Origin: Opitutia bacterium UBA4506
Lineage (GTDB): Bacteria; Verrucomicrobiota; Verrucomicrobiia; Opitutales; Puniceicoccaceae
NCBI GenBank assembly: GCA_002388665.1
Contig: DGMY01000059.1
Location: 1-17,431, forward strand
Direction: 5' to 3'
Length of the DNA stretch: 17,431 nt
Shown: piece after piece, positions 1-6,760 of the stretch
How positions within the stretch are numbered: the first letter of the stretch is position 1
Layout: the number at the start of each line of letters is the position of its first letter
Made by a program: the position numbers and the translations under genes
The notes under the pieces: generated by a model
Databases searched by the model: none
Told to the model about the DNA's origin: nothing
Seen by the model: only the letters and a program-made list of their open reading frames with translations

Positions 1-35
1 GTTGGTCCAGATTGTTCCCTACACCGGAGATGAAA

Positions 36-122
36 TAAAGGAGAACGGACTTTCCAGTCCGTTTGCGTCGTGAGCAGGCGCGGGAAAGGAAATAAACGGG
101 TTGGAAAACCCGTTCTCCTTTA
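36..122. repeat. REPIN-like inverted-repeat element, left copy
   Basis: Two 29-bp arms (36-64 and 94-122) are inverted copies of each other around a 29-bp spacer. The outer part (TAAAGGAGAACGG with CCGTTCTCCTTTA) pairs perfectly. Each arm also contains its own hairpin: CGGACT-TTCC-AGTCCG in the first and CGGGTT-GGAA-AACCCG in the second. When the second arm is reverse-complemented, it differs from the first only at positions that keep the small hairpin paired. An almost identical element lies at 17337-17424 and a single arm at 325-353. Paired REP-like hairpins of this kind are called REPINs elsewhere and are moved by RAYT transposases; none is present here. Positions 1-35 match the spacer that precedes the other copies, so the window starts inside a larger repeat. 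Confidence 0.8.
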
Positions 123-187
123 TGATTCCAGCTATTGAAAGGGGGACTGATCCAGGGGGCATGTGTCGAAAGTAGCCGATGCCTTCA

Positions 188-254
188 GGCTTCGCGCTTC
201 ATTGGGGAGACGGAACCCAAGGCTGAAGCCATGGGCCACTGGCTGATGCTTCGA
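188..254. repeat. 67-bp dispersed repeat unit, left copy
   Basis: This 67-bp unit begins GGCTTCGCGCTTC and ends CTGATGCTTCGA. It recurs in near-identical form at 17199-17265. A second, truncated unit starts at 255 and runs into a spacer (CTGCGCCCTGATGAGTCCAG onward) that leads to the inverted-repeat arm at 325. The same order of unit, spacer and arm occurs at the right end of the window. Reading frames through the unit on the minus strand give a repeated peptide containing SASGPWLQPWV, which is best treated as a spurious product of the repeat rather than a gene. Confidence 0.75.
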
Positions 255-324
255 GGTTTCGCGCTTCCTGCGCCCTGATGAGTCCAGTGGTTGTCCCAGA
301 TTGTTCCCTACACCGGAAATGAAA

Positions 325-353
325 TAAAGGAGAACGGACTTCCCAGTCCGTTG
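325..353. repeat. solitary arm of the REPIN-like element
   Basis: This is a single 29-bp arm starting TAAAGGAGAACGG with the internal hairpin CGGACT-TCCC-AGTCCG. The next bases, 354-367, still match the spacer of the intact element at 36-122 (GCGTCGTGAGCAGG, here GCGTCGTGATCAGG). Similarity then stops and the partner arm is missing. The element was therefore probably cut at about position 367 by an insertion or rearrangement that also left the transposase remnant to its right. Confidence 0.7.
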
Positions 354-446
354 GCGTCGTGATCAGGCCCTCCGACAAGGAACCCAACGGGAGATCGAAC
401 TGCGGCTTTCCTCCGCTACCTCTATTGCCTGAAGGCTATTGCATGC

Positions 447-701
447 ATGAGTTCTCAACCCGCGCAAAACCTTCTCATCATCGCCGTCTCCTATTCTCCC
501 GCCGATTGTGCCAGCTTTCAGCTCTTCATCAGATCTCCCAATGCCGGAGAACAAACCGCCGGTATCTGCTCCATGCTGCTAACCTGCGAGATCCGTGGCG
601 TCGATCCAATCCCTTGGCTGCGCGATGTTCTTACCAAAGTACCCAAGATTCCCAGAAAACAAGAACTGATCAAACTCCTGCCCTACAACTGGCAGGAATG
701 A
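447..701 (+). pseudogene. IS66-type transposase, C-terminal remnant
   Basis: The frame encodes 84 residues. From about residue 26 onward they resemble the extreme C-terminus of IS66-family transposases: a region like LF-GSP-AG--TA-IYSLL-TC, then RGVDPIPWLRDVLTKVP and a terminal LLPYNW. A complete IS66 TnpC is about 500 residues, so the zinc-finger region and the catalytic DDE domain are missing. The first 25 residues do not resemble the family, and the start at 447 is only the first ATG in the frame. The fragment lies directly beside the truncated repeat at 325-367, which suggests an old, decayed insertion. It is the only coding remnant on the plus strand that I can assign. The family call rests on recognised C-terminal motifs. 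Confidence 0.72.
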
Positions 702-709
702 TATAGATC

Positions 710-741
710 TGGTCACCATTGGCATCTAGCAATCGTGACCA
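710..741. repeat. imperfect inverted repeat (hairpin) beside the IS66 remnant
   Basis: TGGTCACCATTG (710-721) and CAATCGTGACCA (730-741) pair over 11 of 12 positions, with one central C/C mismatch and an 8-nt loop. No T-run follows on either strand, so it is not a convincing intrinsic terminator. It lies 9 bp after the transposase remnant and may be a leftover of the inserted element. Confidence 0.5.
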
Positions 742-760
742 TCTTGAGCTAGAAATCGAT

Positions 761-804
761 ACCGTCAAGGACCCAAAGAGGAGCGGATCCCAGATGTTGA
801 CGGT
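761..804. repeat. 8-bp inverted repeat between the IS66 remnant and the regulator gene
   Basis: ACCGTCAA (761-768) and TTGACGGT (797-804) are perfect inverted copies separated by 28 bp. This lies 49 bp beyond the stop codon of the LacI-family gene. It could be a transcript-end structure or insertion debris; there is no T-run to decide. Confidence 0.35.
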
Positions 805-852
805 TCGGTCAGATACCCGTCGCGAGACATCGCTGATTCGGGGACGACTTGA

Positions 853-1914
853 TTATAGGTCGGCGAAATGATCTTCCGCGATCAGGGGGTCGCCGGACAG
901 TTTTAGGGTAGTTCCGTGAACCCAAGTACCGGTGGTTAGCATGAGTACTGGATCATCCGGCTCACCGCATTCGTGCTGAATACGGGAGCGGACCAGTAGG
1001 TCCACAGCGCACTTTGCGATGTTCGCGATGTTTTGGTAGATACCCGTAATTGGGCTGTCATTCGAGCGGAGGGAGAGCGTGATAAAACCGCAGTTTTGAT
1101 ACTCCTCTGGAAGATACTCGTACCATATTTCCCAATCAGCAATAATCACATCGGGTTTTACTGTATTCAACCATTTGGGCAGTCCATTTGAAAGGTGACT
1201 GTTTGCCTTCCATATATATTTTCGCGAATGTCCCCACGCCATAAATGCAGCCGTGTAGGCCCTGTTTGTCCGGCAGTCGATATCGTCATGTAAAAGGAGA
1301 CAGGGTCTTTTGTATCGATGTCTGTGTGCCATTGCCAACGCCTTCACCATCACGTTGTAATGGCTCGCTTGTGCTCGATGGAAATTCGGGTGCCTGAGAG
1401 CTGTACCGATTATGGTCGCGCTCAGATTCTCCCAATCTAATTCTGGAGTCTTCTCGTTTGCTGTAATGGGAGGGGTTAGAATGACGCCTTGAATGTTTCG
1501 CGCACGCAGAATGCGGTTTATCACGTTGGGTGCCATATCTTTTGTCATGACAATGTGATCAAATTTCCGTCCATGAAGTTTGGCTCCTTCGTTCAGGCCT
1601 CGATACATGTTTGTGTGATAACCTTGTCCCAGATCGACCTCATCCCAGCGTTCAGGCCACCAGATAGCTGCAAAGGTTTCTTTATAATTTACTGGCCTTC
1701 GACTCGCAAAGCTAGTCATCAATTCGCTGACCATTGCATCGGGTTCGTAACCAAGTCTTCTGGCTGCTTCTAGAATTCTCTCTCGAACCTCAGGCTTTAT
1801 TGAGGCTTCTTTTTTGAACGCGCGTGAAACTGTCATCCGCGAAACGCCAACTTCTTCGGCGATTAGGCGGAGAGAAGCTGACTTTGGAGAATCAGATGAA
1901 GAGCGTTTTGGCAT
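853..1914 (-). CDS. LacI-family transcriptional regulator
   Basis: This 353-residue protein has the LacI/GalR layout. The N-terminal helix-turn-helix is at about residues 14-60 (LRLIAEEVGVSRMTVSRAF, then VRERILEAARRLGYEPDA). The sugar-binding-protein-like effector domain follows from about residue 80. The hinge reads PDAMVSELM: Leu65 aligns with the leucine that intercalates into DNA in PurR/LacI, but the usual Ala is Val, and an extended SFASRRPVNYKET linker follows. This linker style is frequent in Verrucomicrobiota regulators. The ATG at 1914 is preceded by GAGGG only 2-3 bases upstream, too close for a normal ribosome-binding site. A near-perfect palindrome lies 13 bp upstream (1927-1939), suggesting autoregulation. 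Its likely targets are the other genes in this window with the same palindrome. The effector is unknown, presumably a sugar. Confidence 0.93.
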   Translation of the reverse strand: MPKRSSSDSPKSASLRLIAEEVGVSRMTVSRAFKKEASIKPEVRERILEAARRLGYEPDAMVSELMTSFASRRPVNYKETFAAIWWPERWDEVDLGQGYHTNMYRGLNEGAKLHGRKFDHIVMTKDMAPNVINRILRARNIQGVILTPPITANEKTPELDWENLSATIIGTALRHPNFHRAQASHYNVMVKALAMAHRHRYKRPCLLLHDDIDCRTNRAYTAAFMAWGHSRKYIWKANSHLSNGLPKWLNTVKPDVIIADWEIWYEYLPEEYQNCGFITLSLRSNDSPITGIYQNIANIAKCAVDLLVRSRIQHECGEPDDPVLMLTTGTWVHGTTLKLSGDPLIAEDHFADL

Positions 1915-1926
1915 CTCCCTCTATGT

Positions 1927-1939
1927 TGTGACAGTAACA
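1927..1939. promoter_or_regulatory. putative LacI-family operator, upstream of the regulator gene (site A)
   Basis: On the minus strand the site reads TGTTACTGTCACA, a 13-bp near-palindrome (half-sites TGTTAC and GTCACA around one central base). It ends 12 bp before the regulator's ATG, where bound protein would block transcription or initiation. It matches the window consensus TGTTRCTGTMACA at every position. Assignment to this regulator is inference. Confidence 0.6.
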
Positions 1940-2292
1940 GGTGGGCGCAATTTAAATCTTTGTACCGTTGATATCTTTTGGCTCGCGTTTCCGGCACCTA
2001 AGCGGGGTTGGAAGAACTCTTTGCAGCGCCTGAAAGATTGGAGGGGCCGGTAACGTCGTATTGTCCGTGCAAAAGCTTCCCAGTGGGTTTGGGCGATTGC
2101 TACTGGATCAAATTCTGCGCGATAAGTCCAAAACCGTAGCCTTTTTGGGCCATGGATTCAGGTCCTTTTGCTGAGAAATTATGAAGGCGTGCTCTGGATA
2201 TGATCGAAGGAAGATGGTGCGATAGGACCCTCCGAAAACGGTCCCTGACGGAAATTATCCTTTTCTGCTGTTTGGATTGATAGGCTTAAAGA
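1940..2292. other. intergenic region, no gene recognised
   Basis: About 350 bp separate the second PEP-CTERM gene from site A. Frames on both strands are short and interrupted. The region should hold the regulator's promoter and the end of the PEP-CTERM transcript. A weak hairpin is possible around 2226-2248 (AGGACCCTCC with GGTCCCT), but it has no T-run, so I do not call it a terminator. Confidence 0.5.
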
Positions 2293-3174
2293 TCAGGTGG
2301 TGGGCGAAACCGGGTTGCGTCGATTGCGGATCAGTGTAGTGGTCAGGGCCGCGAATCCGGCCAGTAATGCGAAGCTGCCCGGCTCGGGAACGGCGGCTGT
2401 AGCGGTGAGGAGGAAATTGTCAAAAAATGCATTGGAACCTCCGCTTGCGATATCGGCCGTTACACCCACACCCACTACATCAGAAAGGAGCGCGGCGGAG
2501 GCCGCGGAATCGTAGGTAAAAGTGGTCCCGTATTGGACTCCATCCACAAACAGGGCTAGGGAGAATTGGTCGCCGGCAGTCTCAGAGTCGGTGTCGCTTG
2601 TGTTCAAAATCAGCTTATAGTTGCGAGAGGTAGTCACATCAAAATTTGAGTCTATCGTTGAATATCCATCGATGTACTGGCCCTCAGGACGCAAGGACAT
2701 GTCCCCGAGGGATGTTGCGCTTTGTGTCTGCAAATAGGTCCAGGGGGTACTGGCAGGTGCGCTTTGGCTGTCAAACTTAGTCCATGTCCGGTCAACGGTG
2801 CTGAAAAAGCCAAAGCCTGCGAATTGTGAGCTAGTCGAGGAAGGAGAGTCTCCATTGATATCGACTGACAGTTCGTAGATGTTCCCAGAACTAAGGGTGG
2901 TTGAGACGTAGGTGGTTGAACGGGCTGCGCTGGTCCCGCCTTGCCGCGTCATTAGTTTGCCGCCCCCATTGAGTCCAACATAGCTGGGGGCACTCCATGT
3001 GCCCGTGCCGGTGGTCAGTGTTGTTCCATTGATTCCACCGAATGGACCCGAAAAGTCGTCGTATAAAATGGTGGTTTGGGCCGAGGCAGAAACTGCTGTG
3101 AGGAGAACAGTGCCGAAGAGGAGAATTTGAGAGACCCGTTTCACTGGGATGGTTGGGATGTATTGTAATCTCAT
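2293..3174 (-). CDS. PEP-CTERM sorted secreted protein
   Basis: From the ATG at 3174 the protein has 293 residues. It starts with a signal peptide (basic VKR, then a hydrophobic ILLFGTVLLTAVSASAQ core), continues as a Ser/Thr/Gly-rich beta-type domain with an early LYDDFSG motif, and ends in a PEP-CTERM signal: VPEPGSFALLAGFAALTTT followed by a basic tail (RNRR). PEP-CTERM tails are recognised by exosortase and processed at the envelope; no exosortase gene lies in the window. The frame opens 30 codons earlier at 3264, but that extension precedes the signal peptide and overlaps operator site B, so 3174 is preferred. No ribosome-binding sequence is seen before it. The body looks like a LamG/concanavalin-type fold, which I cannot confirm. 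The gene is probably transcribed from its own promoter. Confidence 0.9.
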   Translation of the reverse strand: MRLQYIPTIPVKRVSQILLFGTVLLTAVSASAQTTILYDDFSGPFGGINGTTLTTGTGTWSAPSYVGLNGGGKLMTRQGGTSAARSTTYVSTTLSSGNIYELSVDINGDSPSSTSSQFAGFGFFSTVDRTWTKFDSQSAPASTPWTYLQTQSATSLGDMSLRPEGQYIDGYSTIDSNFDVTTSRNYKLILNTSDTDSETAGDQFSLALFVDGVQYGTTFTYDSAASAALLSDVVGVGVTADIASGGSNAFFDNFLLTATAAVPEPGSFALLAGFAALTTTLIRNRRNPVSPTT

Positions 3175-3252
3175 TGTTTTTTTTGGGGGCGTATTCTGAA
3201 GGTAAGTGGAGAGAATGTGCAGAAAAAGAATGGAAATGAAGTGGGATGAAAT

Positions 3253-3265
3253 TGCTACTGTCACA
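3253..3265. promoter_or_regulatory. putative LacI-family operator (site B)
   Basis: TGCTACTGTCACA matches TGTTRCTGTMACA at 12 of 13 positions. It lies 79 bp upstream of the preferred start of the PEP-CTERM gene at 3174, a distance similar to sites F and G. Confidence 0.5.
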
Positions 3266-3288
3266 TTTTGGATGTAGACTTGACCGTT

Positions 3289-3588
3289 TCATTGGATGAA
3301 CCTGGGCCGGTAATTGATCCGCTCTCTTGTCTTTGAATTTTCTGACTGCATAGTTCGGGACAGTATATGGGGTTCTTTCGGCGCTGGAGTCGTCTGTGCT
3401 GGAGGCCCAGTAGACAATGGCAATTGATGGTGCCCACCGTTGCCGATAGGGTGGATCTCTCTGAGCCACCAATCATGAAAATTGCCGAAATTATCATGAT
3501 TTCGATTCAACACTAGAGCCATTGCCGTGATCGAACTGAGGTTTCGGGCGGATCTGCTATGGAGATAGTTCGGGTCGCCGATGGGGGA
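3289..3588 (-). pseudogene. possible decayed pseudopilin fragment in the intergenic region
   Basis: A minus-strand frame in the 419-bp gap between the SGNH gene and the second PEP-CTERM gene encodes about 99 residues, ending at 3289. Part of it, SARNLSSITAMALVLNRNHD, resembles the segment after the N-terminal helix of H-X9-DG pseudopilins; compare CQGNLRQLQSASALYASDHG in the intact pseudopilin of this window. No FTLIELL leader and no H-X9-DG tail are present, and the upstream part of the frame merely overlaps the end of the SGNH gene in another frame. The resemblance is short, and chance is a real alternative. Confidence 0.2.
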
Positions 3589-3593
3589 TCGCT

Positions 3594-5540
3594 TCAATAT
3601 TCGATTCTGTAGAAGCGATATTTTCCGCCGGAGGTGGTGTCGATGTAGGGGGGCATCGGCTGAGGTGTAACGGGGGTCCAGTTGATCAGGTTTTCGCTCA
3701 TCCAGAGCCTCCCCGATCCGGTCCAATCTATGATGATGTCACTGCCGAGGGAAACCGGGCGGTAGAGTTTGGGCACGGTGCCTCCAGCTCGGCAATCGAT
3801 GACTACAGCCCCTATATAGTAGAATCCGTTGGAATTCGTGTTGTGTAATCCTTTGTATACTGTGAGTGTGATGTCGCCGTGGGTGGTCGGTTGTACCTCG
3901 CGGATTTCAACAGTCGTGGAGGTGTTTTGGGCTGCATTGAGAGTGGCTGCGTTGCTAGTGGTGCCCGTTGCCGTGTAGGTGGTCTGTCGATTGTCTGTGA
4001 CCTCACTTCCGGTCCGGGATGCATAGAAGGTGAAGTCGTAGGTGATCGAAGGGTCGAGGTTCGAGAAGCGAAAGATGGCCTGGCCATTATCTGTATATCC
4101 GCCAAATGCACCGTCCTGTCCATAGAGACTGTCAGATGTGGCTCCGATTGGATATGGCCCGGATGTTGTACCACTTTGGTTTGTGCCGCTGGGGGCATCG
4201 ACCAAGGCGAGGGAGATGCCAGTGGGTGTTCCACTTCCATTGACCAAGTCGCTAACCAACTCTGCGGGTGTGCCTGTCCCATTGCCGACGTTGTCACGGA
4301 CTTCGGATCGCATCGTCACTTGATTCCATCTATTACTAGCGCTGGAGACCGTGCTGGCTCCGGCGAAGTCGATGTAGATATACGTGGATGATGATTGATC
4401 GACCCGAAGGCTCGTGCGCGTGGTGCCTTCCAGCCCATTGCCAGACTCGTCAAGGAGATTGTTTGAAACATCAACCAGGATGTTGCCAATCAGGTCTATG
4501 GAGGTTGTGAGGAGCACGCTGCTGTTTAGGCCTGCTAGTTCAACGTTCTCAATGAACACACGCCTGCCGCGGTTAATGATGGCGTAGTTGGTCGGATCGA
4601 GGGCACTGGTTTCGTCCATTGAGTCGTCAAACTGTAGAATCAGAATGTTGGGCTTTTTCTGGATCAAGCTAGTCCATGTGGGCGGGGTAATATCAGGCCT
4701 GTCTTCGGCCAATCCAGCAGTGACGACAGATTGCCACGCTATGTTCTCGATGAACCTAGCGTCGTTTATATTCAATTTCAGCCCGAGAGAGGTGATCTCG
4801 GGAGAGCTGTAGAGCCCGACTGGGCTGTCTTCATAGATTGCGGCGTAGTGTACGCAGGCGGAGAGGTAGTATCCCAGCGAGTTTCCGTGGTATTCATCGC
4901 TGCTAAAGAGGTCTATGTAGCTCGAATCGTTTGGATGTAAATTGCCGCCCGCGTCGTTCCACGCTTGGCCTACGGGATTTACTTTGACCGGTGGATTTGA
5001 CGGATTTTCGCTGTTGAGTGCGTTCGCGAGCGCCTGATAATTGGTGGCCAATTCGTCAAGCATCTCTTTTGTGGACTCAAAGGTCGAGGAAGTAGAAGTA
5101 CCAGTAATCAGAGAATGGATCGCCGAACGTGCCCAGGTTTGATAGAGGTGGACGTTCGTTTCGCCGTTGTTGGCCATGATCGAACTGTAAAGGAGTTTCC
5201 CGTACGTCATGTGGTCTCCGGGACTACCGATATGAGTCGGTTCCGTGGAGTAGTTCTGAATCACAACATGGGTCCATGGTTGGGACGAGATTTCGGTTTG
5301 ATGATTCTCGTAGTGATATTGATAGTTCTTTCCCCCGACGCCGACCATTACCGTCGATGGGTCTGCTTGTCCGGCAGCGCGCGCCAGTGCGTCGAAGATG
5401 TTGGGGACGCTACTTGCACCACCGCTGCCAAGTGTGAAGCTATTGCCGAGGAAAAGAACCTTGTTTTCAGCTCTGGCGGAAGTTGCCAGTACGGCTAAGA
5501 TGAGCACAGAAATGCTAAGGCCTATAGGGGATGTCTTCAT
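3594..5540 (-). CDS. secreted SGNH/DUF4886-type hydrolase with C-terminal accessory domains
   Basis: From the ATG at 5540 the protein has 648 residues and a signal peptide (SVLILAVLATSARA). Residues 27-245 look like an SGNH-fold esterase of the DUF4886 type: FLGNSFTLGSGG holds the nucleophile Ser34 (GNS rather than GDS), VVIQNYS is near 93-99, and DEYHGNSLGYY holds the probable Asp215/His218 pair. Residues about 285-380 look like a beta-sandwich linker domain. Residues 387-583 are clearly related to the mature part of the neighbouring PEP-CTERM protein. The tail (DWTGSGRLWMSENLINWTPV ... RFYRIEY) is a short C-terminal module often seen on secreted Verrucomicrobiota proteins. The frame opens 36 codons earlier at 5648, but the signal peptide points to 5540. 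A likely role is deacylation of a polysaccharide; the substrate is unknown. The upstream gene ends in a terminator, so this gene needs its own promoter. No copy of the operator was found there. Confidence 0.88.
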   Translation of the reverse strand: MKTSPIGLSISVLILAVLATSARAENKVLFLGNSFTLGSGGASSVPNIFDALARAAGQADPSTVMVGVGGKNYQYHYENHQTEISSQPWTHVVIQNYSTEPTHIGSPGDHMTYGKLLYSSIMANNGETNVHLYQTWARSAIHSLITGTSTSSTFESTKEMLDELATNYQALANALNSENPSNPPVKVNPVGQAWNDAGGNLHPNDSSYIDLFSSDEYHGNSLGYYLSACVHYAAIYEDSPVGLYSSPEITSLGLKLNINDARFIENIAWQSVVTAGLAEDRPDITPPTWTSLIQKKPNILILQFDDSMDETSALDPTNYAIINRGRRVFIENVELAGLNSSVLLTTSIDLIGNILVDVSNNLLDESGNGLEGTTRTSLRVDQSSSTYIYIDFAGASTVSSASNRWNQVTMRSEVRDNVGNGTGTPAELVSDLVNGSGTPTGISLALVDAPSGTNQSGTTSGPYPIGATSDSLYGQDGAFGGYTDNGQAIFRFSNLDPSITYDFTFYASRTGSEVTDNRQTTYTATGTTSNAATLNAAQNTSTTVEIREVQPTTHGDITLTVYKGLHNTNSNGFYYIGAVVIDCRAGGTVPKLYRPVSLGSDIIIDWTGSGRLWMSENLINWTPVTPQPMPPYIDTTSGGKYRFYRIEY

Positions 5541-5679
5541 TGATAGAGTTGAAAGGGGAAGGGGATTAACTGGAATCGTGTCGATGTAGATTGACGTTCG
5601 TGTTCGTCGGAATTTTAGAGTGCGCAATCTCCTTCCGTGGAATCCCATCAGGCGGTTGATGAAAGACCGAGGACTGTCG

Positions 5680-5722
5680 CCCGAACGTCATTCGGGAAGG
5701 CATTTTCCCCTCCGGAATGACG
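5680..5722. other. overlapping alternative hairpins upstream of the SGNH gene
   Basis: CCCGAA (5680-5685) pairs with TTCGGG (5691-5696). CGTCATTC (5687-5694) also pairs with GAATGACG (5715-5722) and can extend inward through GGGAA and TTCCC. The two stems share bases, so they are mutually exclusive. The region lies about 140-180 bp upstream of the SGNH start and after the terminator of the PEP-CTERM gene. It may be a structured leader or simply a small palindromic repeat. Confidence 0.4.
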
Positions 5723-5727
5723 ACAGC

Positions 5728-5764
5728 AAAATAAAAATGGCGAGCCTAGTGCTAGACCCGCCAT
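5728..5764 (-). terminator. intrinsic terminator after the PEP-CTERM gene 6509-5793
   Basis: Read on the minus strand, ATGGCG and CGCCAT (5759-5764 and 5737-5742) form the base of a stem. It continues as GGUCUA pairing with UAGGCU, with two G-U pairs and a 4-nt GCAC loop, giving 12 continuous pairs. A U-rich tract (UUUUAUUUU, 5736-5728) follows immediately. It starts 29 bp beyond the stop codon at 5793. It is the clearest terminator in the window and separates this gene from the SGNH gene. Confidence 0.85.
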
Positions 5765-5792
5765 GAGAGAAAGTTCCACGCTGGTGGCCGTT

Positions 5793-6509
5793 TTACCTAC
5801 GGCGGCGCACCATCACAAAGCCAGTCGCCACAGCGCTTAATACCAGTGCAAAGGAGCCTGGTTCCGGAATAACATTCATTTCGATCACGCCGAGGTAAGC
5901 AAACTGCTGTGAGGTTGTATTGTTTTCCCCGGCACGAACCGTCAATGAAATGATGCCTCCAGCTGTTGGGTTGAGACCACTGGCTGTGATTGTGTTTGTC
6001 GTGTTTCCGGCCGCGTCGAGAAAAACAGTTTCGAGATTGGCACCAGAGAAGGTGTATTCTGTCTCGCGATTGTCGCTTCCACCGAGGCGCGAAGCAAACA
6101 TTGTAAAGTCGTAAGTTTTCGACGCGTCGAGTCCGGTGAACTCCAAGACGCCAAATCCATTATCGAGGGGATCACCTGGGTTTGGCTCCCACGTATCATT
6201 GGCGGTGTACCAGCTGTCGGAAGTGGCAGTACTGGGGAATGGCCCGGACGTGGTCCCGGCAGTGTTTCTCCCGTGAAAGCCATCAGTGATATTGAGAGCA
6301 ATTCCGGTTCCAGCGCCCGTGGAATCGATAAGGTCAGAAATTAGAGCGTAGGTGTAAGTTACATCGAGCCCCGGATTGATCGCGTTGTTCCAGTTGCCTC
6401 CTGTCGTGGGACTGTCGCTACCGCTAAAATCAATTAGGATAGATTGAGCACCGATAAATGCGGGCGCGAGGCTGAGTGCAGCGAGTAGGATTTTATGTGT
6501 TGTTTTCAT
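5793..6509 (-). CDS. PEP-CTERM sorted protein with an SGNH-associated domain
   Basis: The protein has 238 residues. It has a signal peptide (KILLAALSLAPAFIGAQS), one domain at about residues 24-212, and a C-terminal PEP-CTERM signal (VIPEPGSFALVLSAVATGF, then MVRRRR). The domain is related to residues 387-583 of the adjacent SGNH hydrolase. Shared landmarks are IDF near the start, GTGIAL against GTPTGISLAL, TSGPFPSTATSDSWY against TSGPYPIGATSDSLY, YDFTMFASR against YDFTFYASR, DNRETEYTFSG against DNRQTTYTATG, and a late YLGVIEM against YIGAVVI. This suggests a glycan-binding or structural module fused to an enzyme in one protein and sorted to the envelope in the other. The gene has a terminator downstream and a degenerate operator (site F) 84 bp upstream. 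No ribosome-binding sequence is visible before the ATG. Confidence 0.92.
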   Translation of the reverse strand: MKTTHKILLAALSLAPAFIGAQSILIDFSGSDSPTTGGNWNNAINPGLDVTYTYALISDLIDSTGAGTGIALNITDGFHGRNTAGTTSGPFPSTATSDSWYTANDTWEPNPGDPLDNGFGVLEFTGLDASKTYDFTMFASRLGGSDNRETEYTFSGANLETVFLDAAGNTTNTITASGLNPTAGGIISLTVRAGENNTTSQQFAYLGVIEMNVIPEPGSFALVLSAVATGFVMVRRRR

Positions 6510-6592
6510 ATTTCGGCGGATTAGGGCTTAGTCGATTTCTTGTGTCTTAGCTATGTAGTCTCGTAGGGGTTATTGTGGAAGGGCACTCAGTG

Positions 6593-6605
6593 TGTTGCGG
6601 TCACT
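6593..6605. promoter_or_regulatory. degenerate operator-like site (site F)
   Basis: TGTTGCGGTCACT matches the consensus TGTTRCTGTMACA at 11 of 13 positions; one mismatch is the central base. It lies 84 bp upstream of the PEP-CTERM gene starting at 6509, a spacing close to that of sites B and G. Confidence 0.4.
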
Positions 6606-6760
6606 GTGAGGTGCGCTCATACGAAATCACACTCATACCGAGGCGCAATTTACTTCGAGCGGAGATATCAATTTTTTCTTAACAAGACAGTGGAAATATT
6701 TCTGAAGAGCGTCGCGGGTCACAGTATTTTGGAATTCCTAAAGGATGGTAATACTATGCT

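Noticed and set aside
199..387. Minus-strand reading frame of 62 residues in the left repeat block
   Set aside because: It is the translation of the dispersed 67-bp repeat; the same peptide (SASGPWLQPWV) appears in frames at 17065-17368. There is no sign of selection on a protein.
359..706. Plus-strand frame of 115 residues overlapping the IS66 remnant
   Set aside because: The overlapping frame at 447-701 carries the IS66 C-terminal motifs; this one has only low-complexity Arg/Ser-rich sequence.
3175..3264. Upstream start for the second PEP-CTERM gene at 3264
   Set aside because: It would put 30 residues before a complete signal peptide and overlap the operator-like site at 3253-3265.
2891..3472. 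Minus-strand frame of 193 residues crossing the start of the second PEP-CTERM gene
   Set aside because: It overlaps the PEP-CTERM gene in another frame, and its composition is that of a shadow frame (Ser/His/Pro-rich, no domain).
5541..5648. Upstream start for the SGNH gene at 5648
   Set aside because: The first 36 residues are Arg-rich and unlike a secretion signal, whereas a normal signal peptide begins at the ATG at 5540.
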